A stretch of 40,432 bases of DNA, taken from positions 1 to 40,432 of IMG/VR virus record IMGVR_UViG_3300010885_030168; one strand, 5' to 3'. Position numbers and translations under genes: made by a program. The notes beneath the pieces are model-generated. The model saw only the letters and a list, made by a program, of their open reading frames with translations, was not told where the DNA came from and did not search any database. Origin of the DNA: a virus. This document shows positions 1 to 7,189 of the stretch, piece after piece; within the stretch, counting starts at the first letter, position 1, and every line of letters begins with the position of its first letter.

Positions 1-427
1 GACGGTTATCTTCGGGGAGAGTTCTATATTCCTTGACAAACTCTGAAATCATCTTGGCCACGTCATCAATCATGGCCATGTTTAGCTTGAGTAATTTTTC
101 TTCCGAAGTGTCAACACCCAAGGCATGCAACCACTTTTCATCCAGGGCGTTTTCTGTGTCAATAAGGATAGGGTAAATGCCCTGTGCCTGTGCATTTTTA
201 ATAAGGTTGCCAGAACAAATAAATGATTTGCCTGCACCGGATTCACCAGCGAACACAGTTACTTTACCTAACGGAATACCTTTGTTAAAGTCTCCGCTGA
301 TAAGATAATTGAGTGCGTAGTTGTTAGTTGAGATCCAATCTGTTGGATCGTTAAATCCAACGCTGAGACCTTCGATACTTTTTGTTATGTGTTTCCTAAA
401 TTTAGATAGGTCAAACGGTTTAGCCAT
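1..427 (-). CDS. uvsX: UvsX-like (RecA family) recombinase, N-terminal part, runs off the window
   Basis: Reading leftward from an ATG at 427, the frame is open to the window edge and gives 142 residues. It begins MAKPFDLSKFRKHITK and has a Walker A loop GESGAGKS at about residues 61-68, followed by LIDTENALDEKW, the RecA/UvsX pattern after the P-loop. UvsX coats ssDNA (with gp32 and UvsY) and drives strand exchange in T4-like recombination-dependent replication. A strong ribosome-binding site (AGGAG, about 9 nt before the ATG) decides the start. It lies just downstream of gp32 on the same strand and may be read with it. A DnaB-type helicase also has a P-loop, but the short N-terminus and the IPLGKVTVFAG lead-in fit UvsX better. 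The C-terminus is outside the window. Confidence 0.88.
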   Translation of the reverse strand, partial: MAKPFDLSKFRKHITKSIEGLSVGFNDPTDWISTNNYALNYLISGDFNKGIPLGKVTVFAGESGAGKSFICSGNLIKNAQAQGIYPILIDTENALDEKWLHALGVDTSEEKLLKLNMAMIDDVAKMISEFVKEYRTLPEDNR

Positions 428-448
428 AATTATACTCCTAATAGATAA

Positions 449-482
449 CTCGGGCATACAGTATTAACTGTAGAGGCCCGAG
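449..482 (-). terminator. Two-part hairpin between gp32 and uvsX
   Basis: An outer 7-bp stem (CTCGGGC at 449-455 with GCCCGAG at 476-482) encloses an inner 6-bp stem (457-462 with 467-472) closed by a tetraloop. In the leftward transcript it follows the gp32 stop and precedes the uvsX ribosome-binding site. There is no long U-run after it, so it may be a weak terminator, a processing site or an mRNA-stability structure rather than a classical intrinsic terminator. Confidence 0.55.
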
Positions 483-489
483 CCGTATT

Positions 490-1485
490 TTACTTCTGAC
501 GATTGCGAATCATTGCCAAAATATCTTCTGCACGTTGACTAGCAGGTTTAGCTGCCGTTACTGGTGCAGTGACTTCTGGCTCATCCACTTCAAATGGAGG
601 TTCGTCGTGTGTTGCCGCAGGTGCTGGGCGGGATTCAGTGACCGGTTTTACAACAGGAGCTGATTCGTCATTGGACTGTTTGCTGCCAGCAGTACTAGCC
701 ATTCCAGCTGGCTTATAATAAGCACTCCACTTATCAGCATCGTATGGTTCACCATTTACACTGGCTTCAAACATTTCTTTGATGATTTTTAGTTCTGAAT
801 CAGATGGCTTTTTAGGCAAAAAGTCATTTAGATTGTACAATCCAAATTTTTCAATTGCTTGCAGTTCTGCAGAAGTCAGTGCCGATTCTTTACGTGCCCA
901 AGTGCTAGTATTGTAGTCAGCATATCCGCCTTTACTGGTTTTCTTAACGCTAAAATCAAGGCCAGCTTCGTAGTCAGTTGGTAAGTTTTCCAACTCAGGA
1001 TCCATCAAAGCATTCTTAATAAGATTAAAAATCTGAGGACTGATAATGAATCGACGAATTGGATTGTCTGTGGGTTTGTCATCAGCGAGAGGATTTTCGT
1101 GTACAAAGCCTTGCATGACATAACTGCGTTTCTTCCAGTACTTACGACCCATTTCTTCAAGACTCTTATCCTTGAACCAAGTACGAACTTCTGCAAGGAC
1201 AGGACATGCTTCGCCCCACATTTCAACACAAGGCACCTGTACAAAAATGGGTTTGCTATCAACTTGACCTTTTACGCCAGCAAACGGCAGTTTAATCATA
1301 AGTCGTTCGACCCAGAAAAAATCATTTTTTATATTTGCGTCTGGAAGGAAACGTACACGAGCTGTAGTACCTTCTGGGATATTCCAATGGGCATAAATGC
1401 CATTGTCACCGCCTGATTGGGATCCTTGTCCCTTGTTTTCTTGTGCTTGAAGTTTTGCACGAATTTCTGCTAAAGATGTTGCCAT
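490..1485 (-). CDS. 32: Single-stranded DNA-binding protein gp32
   Basis: This 331-aa protein is close in length to T4 gp32 (about 300). It binds ssDNA cooperatively at replication forks and recombination intermediates. An N-terminal basic segment (IRAKLQAQ) fits the self-association region. The OB-fold core follows (HWNIPEGTTARVRFLPD, residues 33-49; YWKKRSYVMQGFV, about 116-128). The C-terminal third is Pro/Ala/Glu-rich and low complexity, like the flexible tail that contacts partner proteins. In T4 a zinc site uses one His and three Cys. Here only C86 and C94 are visible in that region (VPCVEMWGEACPV) and the following CPxC-type cysteine is Leu, so zinc binding is probably lost. The ATG at 1485 is preceded by TAGGAGAACATT, a strong ribosome-binding site. 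A sigma70-type promoter lies about 60 nt upstream. Confidence 0.9.
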   Translation of the reverse strand: MATSLAEIRAKLQAQENKGQGSQSGGDNGIYAHWNIPEGTTARVRFLPDANIKNDFFWVERLMIKLPFAGVKGQVDSKPIFVQVPCVEMWGEACPVLAEVRTWFKDKSLEEMGRKYWKKRSYVMQGFVHENPLADDKPTDNPIRRFIISPQIFNLIKNALMDPELENLPTDYEAGLDFSVKKTSKGGYADYNTSTWARKESALTSAELQAIEKFGLYNLNDFLPKKPSDSELKIIKEMFEASVNGEPYDADKWSAYYKPAGMASTAGSKQSNDESAPVVKPVTESRPAPAATHDEPPFEVDEPEVTAPVTAAKPASQRAEDILAMIRNRQK

Positions 1486-1533
1486 AATGTTCTCCTATAA
1501 ATTTAAGATGGTCTTTGTTGTGCCTAGATGTAC

Positions 1534-1549
1534 ACTGCACCGTTGCAGT
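1534..1549 (-). other. Inverted repeat at the gp32 start point (candidate operator)
   Basis: ACTGCA-CCGT-TGCAGT is a perfect 6-bp inverted repeat with a 4-nt centre. It overlaps the downstream end of the -10 element of the leftward gp32 promoter and spans the expected transcription start. A transcript starting near 1540 would contain only one arm, so a DNA operator is more natural than an mRNA hairpin. It could also be chance. Confidence 0.4.
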
Positions 1550-1576
1550 ATATAACAATTGTATTTATCTTGTCAA
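1547..1576 (-). promoter_or_regulatory. Sigma70-type promoter for gp32, with an embedded late-promoter octamer
   Basis: On the minus strand TTGACA (1576-1571), an 18-nt spacer and TATACT (1552-1547) form a near-consensus host sigma70 promoter, fitting an early or middle gene. Inside the spacer lies GATAAATA (plus-strand 1562-1569), a one-mismatch match to the T4 late consensus TATAAATA. gp32 could therefore be transcribed in both early and late phases. The leader of about 55 nt carries the Shine-Dalgarno sequence. Confidence 0.75.
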
Positions 1577-1640
1577 GACTAAAAGTAAAATTTTTGTTTA
1601 GCACAACTAAAGTATAACTGTACTAGGGATAGAATTCAAG

Positions 1641-3092
1641 TTATTTGGTAATACCAGCTAATTGTTTGAGAAGATTAGTTCCTAACTCTTCCATTACACC
1701 ATTACTGTAACTGCCAATTTCTCTGTCAGCAGTGGTGCTTCCGTGGCTGCCGTATCCGTATCCGTATACGCCCATGCGGGGAAATTTGAAATCAGGATTC
1801 CAAGCTGCAATTATGTCTTTTGCTCTTTCAACTTCTTCTTTGCTTTCAAAGTAATAAACATTATTTTGGAATTTAAATTCAAATCCGTTATTTTTTAATA
1901 AATTATCTACATTAGAATCAATTATATCGTTATCAAATTGATCTTCATCATCCCTTGGATTGCTTAATTGATTTGCAAATGGGCTGGGACTCTCATCTTC
2001 TTCTTCGATGTCCTGATTCTGTTGAGCATGTTGTTTATTTTGGACATCGATTGGATTGTCTAATGTTTCCAACATTTCGTTGGCCCATGACTCAAATTCT
2101 TCCCCGACACGATTTTTATATTTGCTATAAGCTTTATACACAACTGGTAACGCATCCATAAGTCTATCATCGAAAATTTTTCTTGTAAAACGTTCTCTCA
2201 GAGAGTTCAAGTCAATTTCATTTTCGTCAATGATTTCAGGTTGCCATAATGTTTTATACTGTTCGTACCCACGTTGACCACGAAGTGTATGTAAATCTCT
2301 GTGCAATCTACCATAATGATCTATTGCACTGTTGACCATTTGAGTAGTTTCCATGTCTTCAAATGTTCGGCCACGCATATTTCTTGTAAATGTTTTAAGT
2401 GCGTTCATTTCACTTAAAAGTTTACTAATATGTTTTCCAAAATCATCATTGAGCTGACCGCCGTTCTTGACATGTCTTGCCAAGGCACGTGCGCCATTTA
2501 TTGTAGTGCCTTCGGGACAACGATAACGTTCCCCAATGGAATTTTCAATGTAGAACGATTCGATATTTCGACTTCTTGCACCAGGAATAGTTTCATCTAC
2601 AATAGGTTTGCTATGGCGAACAATTAGTTTTACATTTTCGAGTTTCTGGTAACTACTTCTGCTTGTTCCGTAAAGTTTACTTTCTGTTACCTTAATATCT
2701 TCTTTATCTAATATTTCTGCATTTTTATTTGCATGTTTCAAATCTCTTAAATTAAGGCCGCTTTTTGCAATATCCCTAACATCGAAACTTAATATATTTC
2801 TTTTTGCAAACAATCTCAATGACTTTAAAAAGTTATACCATACTGTTTTTTCTTCCGAAGACATTTCACTGTCAATGTCTTTGTCAAAGAATACCTTTAA
2901 GTTGTTTGAATCAACCAAACTTATAGTAATATTGCCTAAATTTCTGTCGTTTATGACATAATCAAAATTAAAAAATCTAGCCCGTGTGGGATCTAGTGTG
3001 GCTTTGGCATTTTCATCACCGATGTTTACCGCGTCGAATCGACTGCGAATCTTATCAAATAAATTTTCAGCTACTTTTTCAATTTCTACCAT
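1641..3092 (-). CDS. Unknown protein downstream of the large terminase, probably structural
   Basis: A 483-aa soluble protein with no signal peptide or membrane segment and no enzyme motif I recognise. The middle (about residues 215-330) is charged and helix-rich. About residues 355-400 are very acidic and low complexity (DIEEEDESPSPF). The C-terminus is a Gly/Tyr-rich stretch (YGYGYGSHGS) followed by LLKQLAGITK. The last motif recurs in the 70-aa protein at 5258 (LKLLAGITN). It begins 14 nt after the gp17 stop. The ATG at 3092 has no Shine-Dalgarno sequence and a late-promoter octamer ends 7 nt upstream, so its late mRNA may be nearly leaderless. Position and composition suggest a head-assembly or virion protein, which is inference. 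Confidence 0.75.
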   Translation of the reverse strand: MVEIEKVAENLFDKIRSRFDAVNIGDENAKATLDPTRARFFNFDYVINDRNLGNITISLVDSNNLKVFFDKDIDSEMSSEEKTVWYNFLKSLRLFAKRNILSFDVRDIAKSGLNLRDLKHANKNAEILDKEDIKVTESKLYGTSRSSYQKLENVKLIVRHSKPIVDETIPGARSRNIESFYIENSIGERYRCPEGTTINGARALARHVKNGGQLNDDFGKHISKLLSEMNALKTFTRNMRGRTFEDMETTQMVNSAIDHYGRLHRDLHTLRGQRGYEQYKTLWQPEIIDENEIDLNSLRERFTRKIFDDRLMDALPVVYKAYSKYKNRVGEEFESWANEMLETLDNPIDVQNKQHAQQNQDIEEEDESPSPFANQLSNPRDDEDQFDNDIIDSNVDNLLKNNGFEFKFQNNVYYFESKEEVERAKDIIAAWNPDFKFPRMGVYGYGYGSHGSTTADREIGSYSNGVMEELGTNLLKQLAGITK

Positions 3093-3099
3093 AGTATTA

Positions 3100-3107
3100 T
3101 ATTTATC
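3100..3107 (-). promoter_or_regulatory. T4-type late promoter element, leaderless arrangement
   Basis: GATAAATA on the minus strand, one mismatch to TATAAATA. Seven nucleotides (TAATACT) separate it from the ATG at 3092. With the usual late start point about 6 nt downstream, the RNA would have only about 2 untranslated bases. Confidence 0.55.
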
Positions 3108-4671
3108 AAATCATTATGAAGGGCATAGGCATCAAAATTTCATCGCTAGAATCTTTAAGTTTTTCATCCAAATTGGGATCGAACTCTCGCAAGAACATAG
3201 ACATTCGAACAGCTAACAACATAGCCATTACTAAATCATCTGTTTCTCCTATTTTAGCTGCATAACTGCTTCCAGCTGCTATAAAAGTTTTTAACTCACT
3301 TACCAGTGCTTTACTTGCAATATGTAATTTCCGAGTTTCTACTAGATTTTTAAATTTGGAACAAGCAGATAATTTTGATTTATTAGTTGTTGTGAATCCT
3401 TTTCTATAAGTTCGATTAGATCCTACTTTTTTTGGCTCACTCAAAAATATACCTTTTATATTTTCTTCTCCGTATTCGCTAATTGCTACCAGTGCCGCTT
3501 CACCGAGGGTATTGTTTTCTACACTGTAATAAACGTCATTATTTGATTTTGTAGTTTCCGCTAATGTCTTTGTTATTTCAGATAATATCTTTACCTGTGT
3601 TTGCACCGATGTTTTATTATGTTGCCATTCTGCGATTTGCTTCATGCTGGGCATTTCTAATACCTGGATAGCAGCAGGGTCGCCCCCCGTGCCTAAACTA
3701 GGATCTAGTGCAACTATGTAAACATTTCCTTGTTCTGGTTTTTTATACCAGCGAACCTGCCCTTGTTTAATCAACGGATCTATTCCCGACATTTCAGTTA
3801 AAAAGATAGGGTTAATCAGTGTTTCGTCGTAAATAATAAATTCGCATTCCATTTCTCGACGGAAACGTTCTTCTCCTAATTGGGCACGCATTTCTGCTGC
3901 CCATTTTTCATCCCTGTCAGGATGCTCTTGCCATTTGCTTCTATATGCCCTAAATCCGTTAACGCCTAATGTTGTTTCATTTCCGTATGCATCGACGCAC
4001 TTATTTGCTTGGCGCCAAATTTGTGCAAATTGATCTTCATCGCTGTTTGGTGTACTAGTTATAATGCACTTACCCCCTGTTGCTAAAGTGGGACTGATTG
4101 AAGTCCAAAATTCGCTGGCAATACTGGGTCGTACAAACGCAAACTCATCGCAATACAATAAGGATATACTCATACCACGACCAGTATTTTCTGTTGTGGT
4201 AGCACTTACTATTCGACTACCGTTGTCAAAATCTATACTGCCCTTATTATAACTAGTTACACCTGCTCGAATATAATCCGGGACACTTTCGTATGCATAT
4301 CGGATACGCTGCATAATTTCCTGAGAGCCAGTGTATTTGTGAGCTGCAACAAGAATAGTACTGTCGGGCACAAACATAGCATACCATAACAGATACCCTG
4401 CGGCTGTTGTTGACTTGCCCGTTTGTCGAGGCATCAATGATATTGAATATCTGTAATTATGATACGTTTCTACTAGTCTAGATTGATAATCAAATGGGTG
4501 ATATCGTAATCTTCCTTTGGTAGGATGCTGTATATAAAAATAGTTTTCTAAAAAATACTGAGGACCATTTATCGGATCTGCACATTTAATGACCTCATGA
4601 ATCTGCTCCTCAGTAAACGACTGTTTAACATTTGGTTTTTTAACGAGGACAGATTCTAATGGTTTAGACAT
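3106..4671 (-). CDS. 17: Terminase large subunit gp17 (packaging ATPase and nuclease)
   Basis: The DNA-packaging motor, 521 aa against about 610 in T4. The N-terminal ATPase shows an adenine-binding Q (FDYQ, residue 63), Walker A PRQTGKST (81-88), Walker B LLYCDEF with D175/E176, and coupling motif STPN (206-209). The C-terminal RNase H-fold nuclease supplies the acidic triad D323 (ALDPSLGTGGD), E385 (SVENN) and D478/D479 (ETDDLVMAM). All catalytic residues are in place, so it should be active. It docks on the portal, translocates DNA into the prohead and makes the headful cut. The ATG at 4671 lies about 30 nt downstream of the predicted late start point. In T4 gene 16 adjoins gene 17. Here the small-subunit candidate is 5.5 kb upstream, separated by the core-protein operon and an opposing HNH gene. 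Confidence 0.95.
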   Translation of the reverse strand: MSKPLESVLVKKPNVKQSFTEEQIHEVIKCADPINGPQYFLENYFYIQHPTKGRLRYHPFDYQSRLVETYHNYRYSISLMPRQTGKSTTAAGYLLWYAMFVPDSTILVAAHKYTGSQEIMQRIRYAYESVPDYIRAGVTSYNKGSIDFDNGSRIVSATTTENTGRGMSISLLYCDEFAFVRPSIASEFWTSISPTLATGGKCIITSTPNSDEDQFAQIWRQANKCVDAYGNETTLGVNGFRAYRSKWQEHPDRDEKWAAEMRAQLGEERFRREMECEFIIYDETLINPIFLTEMSGIDPLIKQGQVRWYKKPEQGNVYIVALDPSLGTGGDPAAIQVLEMPSMKQIAEWQHNKTSVQTQVKILSEITKTLAETTKSNNDVYYSVENNTLGEAALVAISEYGEENIKGIFLSEPKKVGSNRTYRKGFTTTNKSKLSACSKFKNLVETRKLHIASKALVSELKTFIAAGSSYAAKIGETDDLVMAMLLAVRMSMFLREFDPNLDEKLKDSSDEILMPMPFIMI

Positions 4672-4676
4672 TTTGA

Positions 4677-4705
4677 TTGCAAAAATAGATTAAATATGTT
4701 ATACT
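4677..4705 (+). promoter_or_regulatory. Sigma70-type promoter for the HNH gene
   Basis: TTGCAA (4677-4682), a 17-nt spacer and TATACT (4700-4705) on the plus strand. The expected start near 4712 leaves a leader of about 25 nt before the ATG at 4737. It points away from the late gp17 promoter and overlaps that region, so the two directions may interfere. Confidence 0.65.
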
Positions 4706-4706
4706 A

Positions 4707-4714
4707 TATTTATG
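4707..4714 (-). promoter_or_regulatory. T4-type late promoter for gp17
   Basis: CATAAATA on the minus strand, one mismatch to TATAAATA, about 35 nt upstream of the gp17 ATG. The leader is AT-rich and shows no clear Shine-Dalgarno sequence. Confidence 0.6.
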
Positions 4715-4736
4715 GTATTAACTTTGTGAGTTCAAA

Positions 4737-5261
4737 ATGTCTGACGTACTGCTGTTGAATAGCGACTACAATCCAATTTCAGTGTTACCTCTAAGTGTTA
4801 TCGGTTGGCAACATGCTGTCAAACTATATTTCTTGGATCGCATCACTGTGGTTGAAGAATATAAAAACTGGGTAATCCGTAGTGAACATTTCAGCATGAA
4901 TGTGCCCTGTGTTGCAGTTACCAAAGAATATTTTCACTTTAAAAAGTCAGCAAAGTTTTCCCGTAGTAACATGTTCTTGCGCGACATGTACCAATGCCAG
5001 TACTGTAGTGAAGTTTTCGAGCATAAAGAACTTACTCTAGACCACGTAATCCCACGTGCTCAAGGAGGTAAGACTACTTGGGAAAACAGTGTAACAGCTT
5101 GTAAAAATTGTAATCACAAAAAAGGACACAATCTGATTAAACCACTACGCACACCATACAAGCCAGATCACTTCCAATTAATTAAAAAATGGAAGGAACG
5201 GCCTATACAGGTGCGACACGAGAGTTGGTATCAATATTTGGGCATTAAGCCAAAGACTTAG
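4737..5261 (+). CDS. HNH endonuclease
   Basis: A 174-aa protein with a complete HNH module near its C-terminal end: zinc knuckle C87-x2-C90 (CQYC), catalytic LDHVIPR (D102/H103), N117 and second knuckle C122-x2-C125 (CKNCNHKKGHN). The first 75 residues (LLLNSDYNPISVLPLSVIGW) match the arrangement in bacterial and phage HNH proteins of this size. It should nick or cut DNA. It is the only + strand gene between the core operon and gp17, has its own sigma70-type promoter, and its 3' end overlaps the opposing 70-aa gene by 4 nt. It could be a freestanding homing endonuclease or an early nuclease acting on host DNA. HNH genes also sit beside terminases in other phages, where they assist packaging, but gp17 here has its own nuclease. 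Confidence 0.88.
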   Translation: MSDVLLLNSDYNPISVLPLSVIGWQHAVKLYFLDRITVVEEYKNWVIRSEHFSMNVPCVAVTKEYFHFKKSAKFSRSNMFLRDMYQCQYCSEVFEHKELTLDHVIPRAQGGKTTWENSVTACKNCNHKKGHNLIKPLRTPYKPDHFQLIKKWKERPIQVRHESWYQYLGIKPKT

Positions 5262-5470
5262 ATAGGTTTTTCGCCAGTAAGATATGGCCTAGAAAACCAG
5301 AGTTTAAACCAGGCATTCGTGCCTGGTTCTATTTTATGCTTTTTCATAAGTTTAGCTTTTTCTGTGCCAGTATAACTTATGTTACTTTCAGGAACTCCTA
5401 ATTTGTATTCCTGCATCAATGGACGATTAGTAATGCCAGCCAATAGTTTAAGTTGAGCTAGATCGTCCAT
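5258..5470 (-). CDS. Small unknown protein, last gene of the core/internal-protein operon
   Basis: A 70-aa protein starting MDDLAQLKLLAGITN and ending with an aromatic patch (AWFKLWFSRPYLTGEKPI). The LLAGIT motif is shared with the C-terminus of the 483-aa protein (QLAGITK) and resembles RRLAGLKE in the 772-aa protein. The start overlaps the upstream stop (TAATG), so translation is coupled. I do not recognise the family. Context suggests a minor head component. Confidence 0.7.
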   Translation of the reverse strand: MDDLAQLKLLAGITNRPLMQEYKLGVPESNISYTGTEKAKLMKKHKIEPGTNAWFKLWFSRPYLTGEKPI

Positions 5471-5754
5471 TATGTTGTAGTAAACTTAGGGGTCGGCTTT
5501 CCAATCGGCACAGCAGGTTGCTTTACTGTAGGATCGCCGTGTAATATATTCCACGGATGATCAGCAGGCAATTCAAGACCTTTTTGAACTATCGGTGCAG
5601 CCTGTGCAGCTGGATCGTCTTTGATTTTATCGGGTACTGTGATAATACCAGTCTCTGCTTTGCCGCGATTGAAATTCATCGGCGAGCCCGAAGTAGGAGT
5701 TAAATCCACATCAGCATTATCTTCTCGAGTTTTTATTACTTCAAAAATTTTCAT
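5470..5754 (-). CDS. Unknown small protein with a leader partly like a capsid-targeting sequence
   Basis: A 94-aa Pro/Lys/Asp-rich protein, probably largely disordered, with no hydrophobic segment. It begins MKIFEVIKTRED, resembling the neighbouring leaders MKIRDVIVE and MKIKDIILE but without an I/L-x-E site at the same position. The start codon overlaps the upstream stop (ATGA) and the stop overlaps the next start (TAATG). Operon position suggests a prohead core or internal protein, which is inference. Confidence 0.7.
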   Translation of the reverse strand: MKIFEVIKTREDNADVDLTPTSGSPMNFNRGKAETGIITVPDKIKDDPAAQAAPIVQKGLELPADHPWNILHGDPTVKQPAVPIGKPTPKFTTT

Positions 5755-6134
5755 ACACCAAATTTATTTTTCTTTGGTTTAGCTACGGGACTTATTTTAT
5801 TAGTGCTTTTTAATTCCTGACTTTTTAAGTCACCGTGATTTAAATCCTCATAATGAGTGCCTATAGTGTCGAAAGCTTGTTTTAGCATGGCTTGCTCTTC
5901 GCTGGTATAAGGAAAAGCAAGGTTATTTCTGCCTGCCCAAGATTCGGAATCGACATTGATTATTAAAGGATTAACGCCGTCTGCGCCAGCTACAGCCATC
6001 ATAACTCGATTTAGCTCATAGATTCGATCAGCAAATTGTTTATCCCGAAACTTTGTTAATCCAACTGTAGACTGTTGAAGACGTGAGGGTAACTTGCCCA
6101 CTGTATCTTCTAAGATTATATCTTTTATTTTCAT
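5751..6134 (-). CDS. Unknown protein with candidate capsid-targeting leader MKIKDIILE
   Basis: Taken from the ATG at 6134 this is 127 aa. The frame extends 12 codons further upstream to 6170, but the 6134 start forms a TAATG overlap with the preceding gene and produces the same MKIxDxI opening as its neighbours. The leader MKIKDIILE-D resembles the T4 capsid-targeting sequence MKTYQEFIAE-A, which the gp21 protease removes. The rest is a small helical, hydrophilic domain (FRDKQFADRIYELNRVMMAV; YTSEEQAMLKQAFDTIG) with a basic Lys-rich tail. A head-internal protein is the best guess. Confidence 0.7.
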   Translation of the reverse strand: MKIKDIILEDTVGKLPSRLQQSTVGLTKFRDKQFADRIYELNRVMMAVAGADGVNPLIINVDSESWAGRNNLAFPYTSEEQAMLKQAFDTIGTHYEDLNHGDLKSQELKSTNKISPVAKPKKNKFGV

Positions 6135-7189
6135 TACCAAGCTCTGCAAGACCAGTAACGTGCCTTCCAACGTGGGCCTGGATTAGCACAATTGTGACGG
6201 GCCCTAAAACTTTTACGGCGTGCGGGATTAGATTTTTTAATACGCATTTTTTTATCGCCGAAATTAACTTTTACAACATTACCTTTTGGTCCGCGAACAT
6301 AAACTTTAGATTTTTTAACGTCACCTGCCGTCGGCTTACCTAATGCAACTTCCCTACCTTGATATTTTGCTTCTTGCATTTCGTCTGTGCCATATTCATC
6401 AGCAAGTTGTTCTCCCATGATGTCAATGATTTGTTCAAAGTCGTCATCTGGATGTAAACGATTATCTATAGAAATGTTGTCGTACATGTCTTGTAATTTT
6501 TCAGATACATATTTCTCAACTGCATCCTGTGGATTATTCATAACATCATAGATATCCATAGTACCGTTTGCTAAATTTTGAAATACCCCATCAACTTCAG
6601 CCATTCGACCTTCACTTACATCCTGTTGACTTGCACGGGCGATTTGCTGCTGCAATACACGAATATTATCTCTGATTCCTTTTTGCATTGTCCAAAAACT
6701 ATAATCGTCGCTGTATTCGAATGCCGGATCAAATTCTCTTTCCAACTTGGCCAATGCTGCTTTTAGTTGTGGTAAATTTGCTCTGTCTTGAGTCAATGCA
6801 TCTACTTGTGCCTTTTCTCTTTGAGCAGCTAGTATCTTATTGGATCTAGTTTTAGCTCTGGTTAACCCTTGATCCCGACGTTTAGCAATTGCAAGATTCT
6901 TTTCACGATCTTCCGGGCTGGCAGCAAATGCAGCATTCATTTGTGCCATAGCTTTACCCATAGCAGCTTTTTTCTGATACCCACCTAAACTTACTTCTGG
7001 CAAGTTTACACTTTCAAACAAGGCACCACTAATACCTAGTAGAGTCATTGTTTTCTGATCAGCTTCTACTATGACGCCATCTGGCATGAAACCGACAATG
7101 CCAGTTTCGATAACTATATTACCTAATTCGATATCGAAGCTATCGCCTAGTTTAATATTGCTTTCTACAATAACGTCACGTATTTTCAT
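6134..7189 (-). CDS. Probable prohead core/internal protein with targeting-like leader and basic Arg/Trp/Cys tail
   Basis: A 351-aa protein. It begins MKIRDVIVE-S, which fits the T4 gp21 cleavage rule (I/L-x-E before A/G/S). Residues 1-75 form a beta-rich region. About 75-200 is a long charged helix or coiled coil (Ala/Lys/Gln/Glu-rich), typical of scaffold or core proteins. About 205-275 is acidic. The last 60 residues are strongly basic and end KARYWSCRAW, with SFRARHNC just before. I associate this tail with many marine T4-like phage proteins, and it may bind DNA or zinc. The start overlaps the previous stop (ATGA). No enzyme motif is seen. Assignment to the core is from context and leader. 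Confidence 0.72.
   Translation of the reverse strand: MKIRDVIVESNIKLGDSFDIELGNIVIETGIVGFMPDGVIVEADQKTMTLLGISGALFESVNLPEVSLGGYQKKAAMGKAMAQMNAAFAASPEDREKNLAIAKRRDQGLTRAKTRSNKILAAQREKAQVDALTQDRANLPQLKAALAKLEREFDPAFEYSDDYSFWTMQKGIRDNIRVLQQQIARASQQDVSEGRMAEVDGVFQNLANGTMDIYDVMNNPQDAVEKYVSEKLQDMYDNISIDNRLHPDDDFEQIIDIMGEQLADEYGTDEMQEAKYQGREVALGKPTAGDVKKSKVYVRGPKGNVVKVNFGDKKMRIKKSNPARRKSFRARHNCANPGPRWKARYWSCRAW

Noticed and set aside
6137-6170. Upstream start at 6170 for the MKIKDIILE gene
   Set aside because: It overlaps the C-terminal codons of the preceding gene, whereas ATG 6134 gives the TAATG coupling used elsewhere in the operon.
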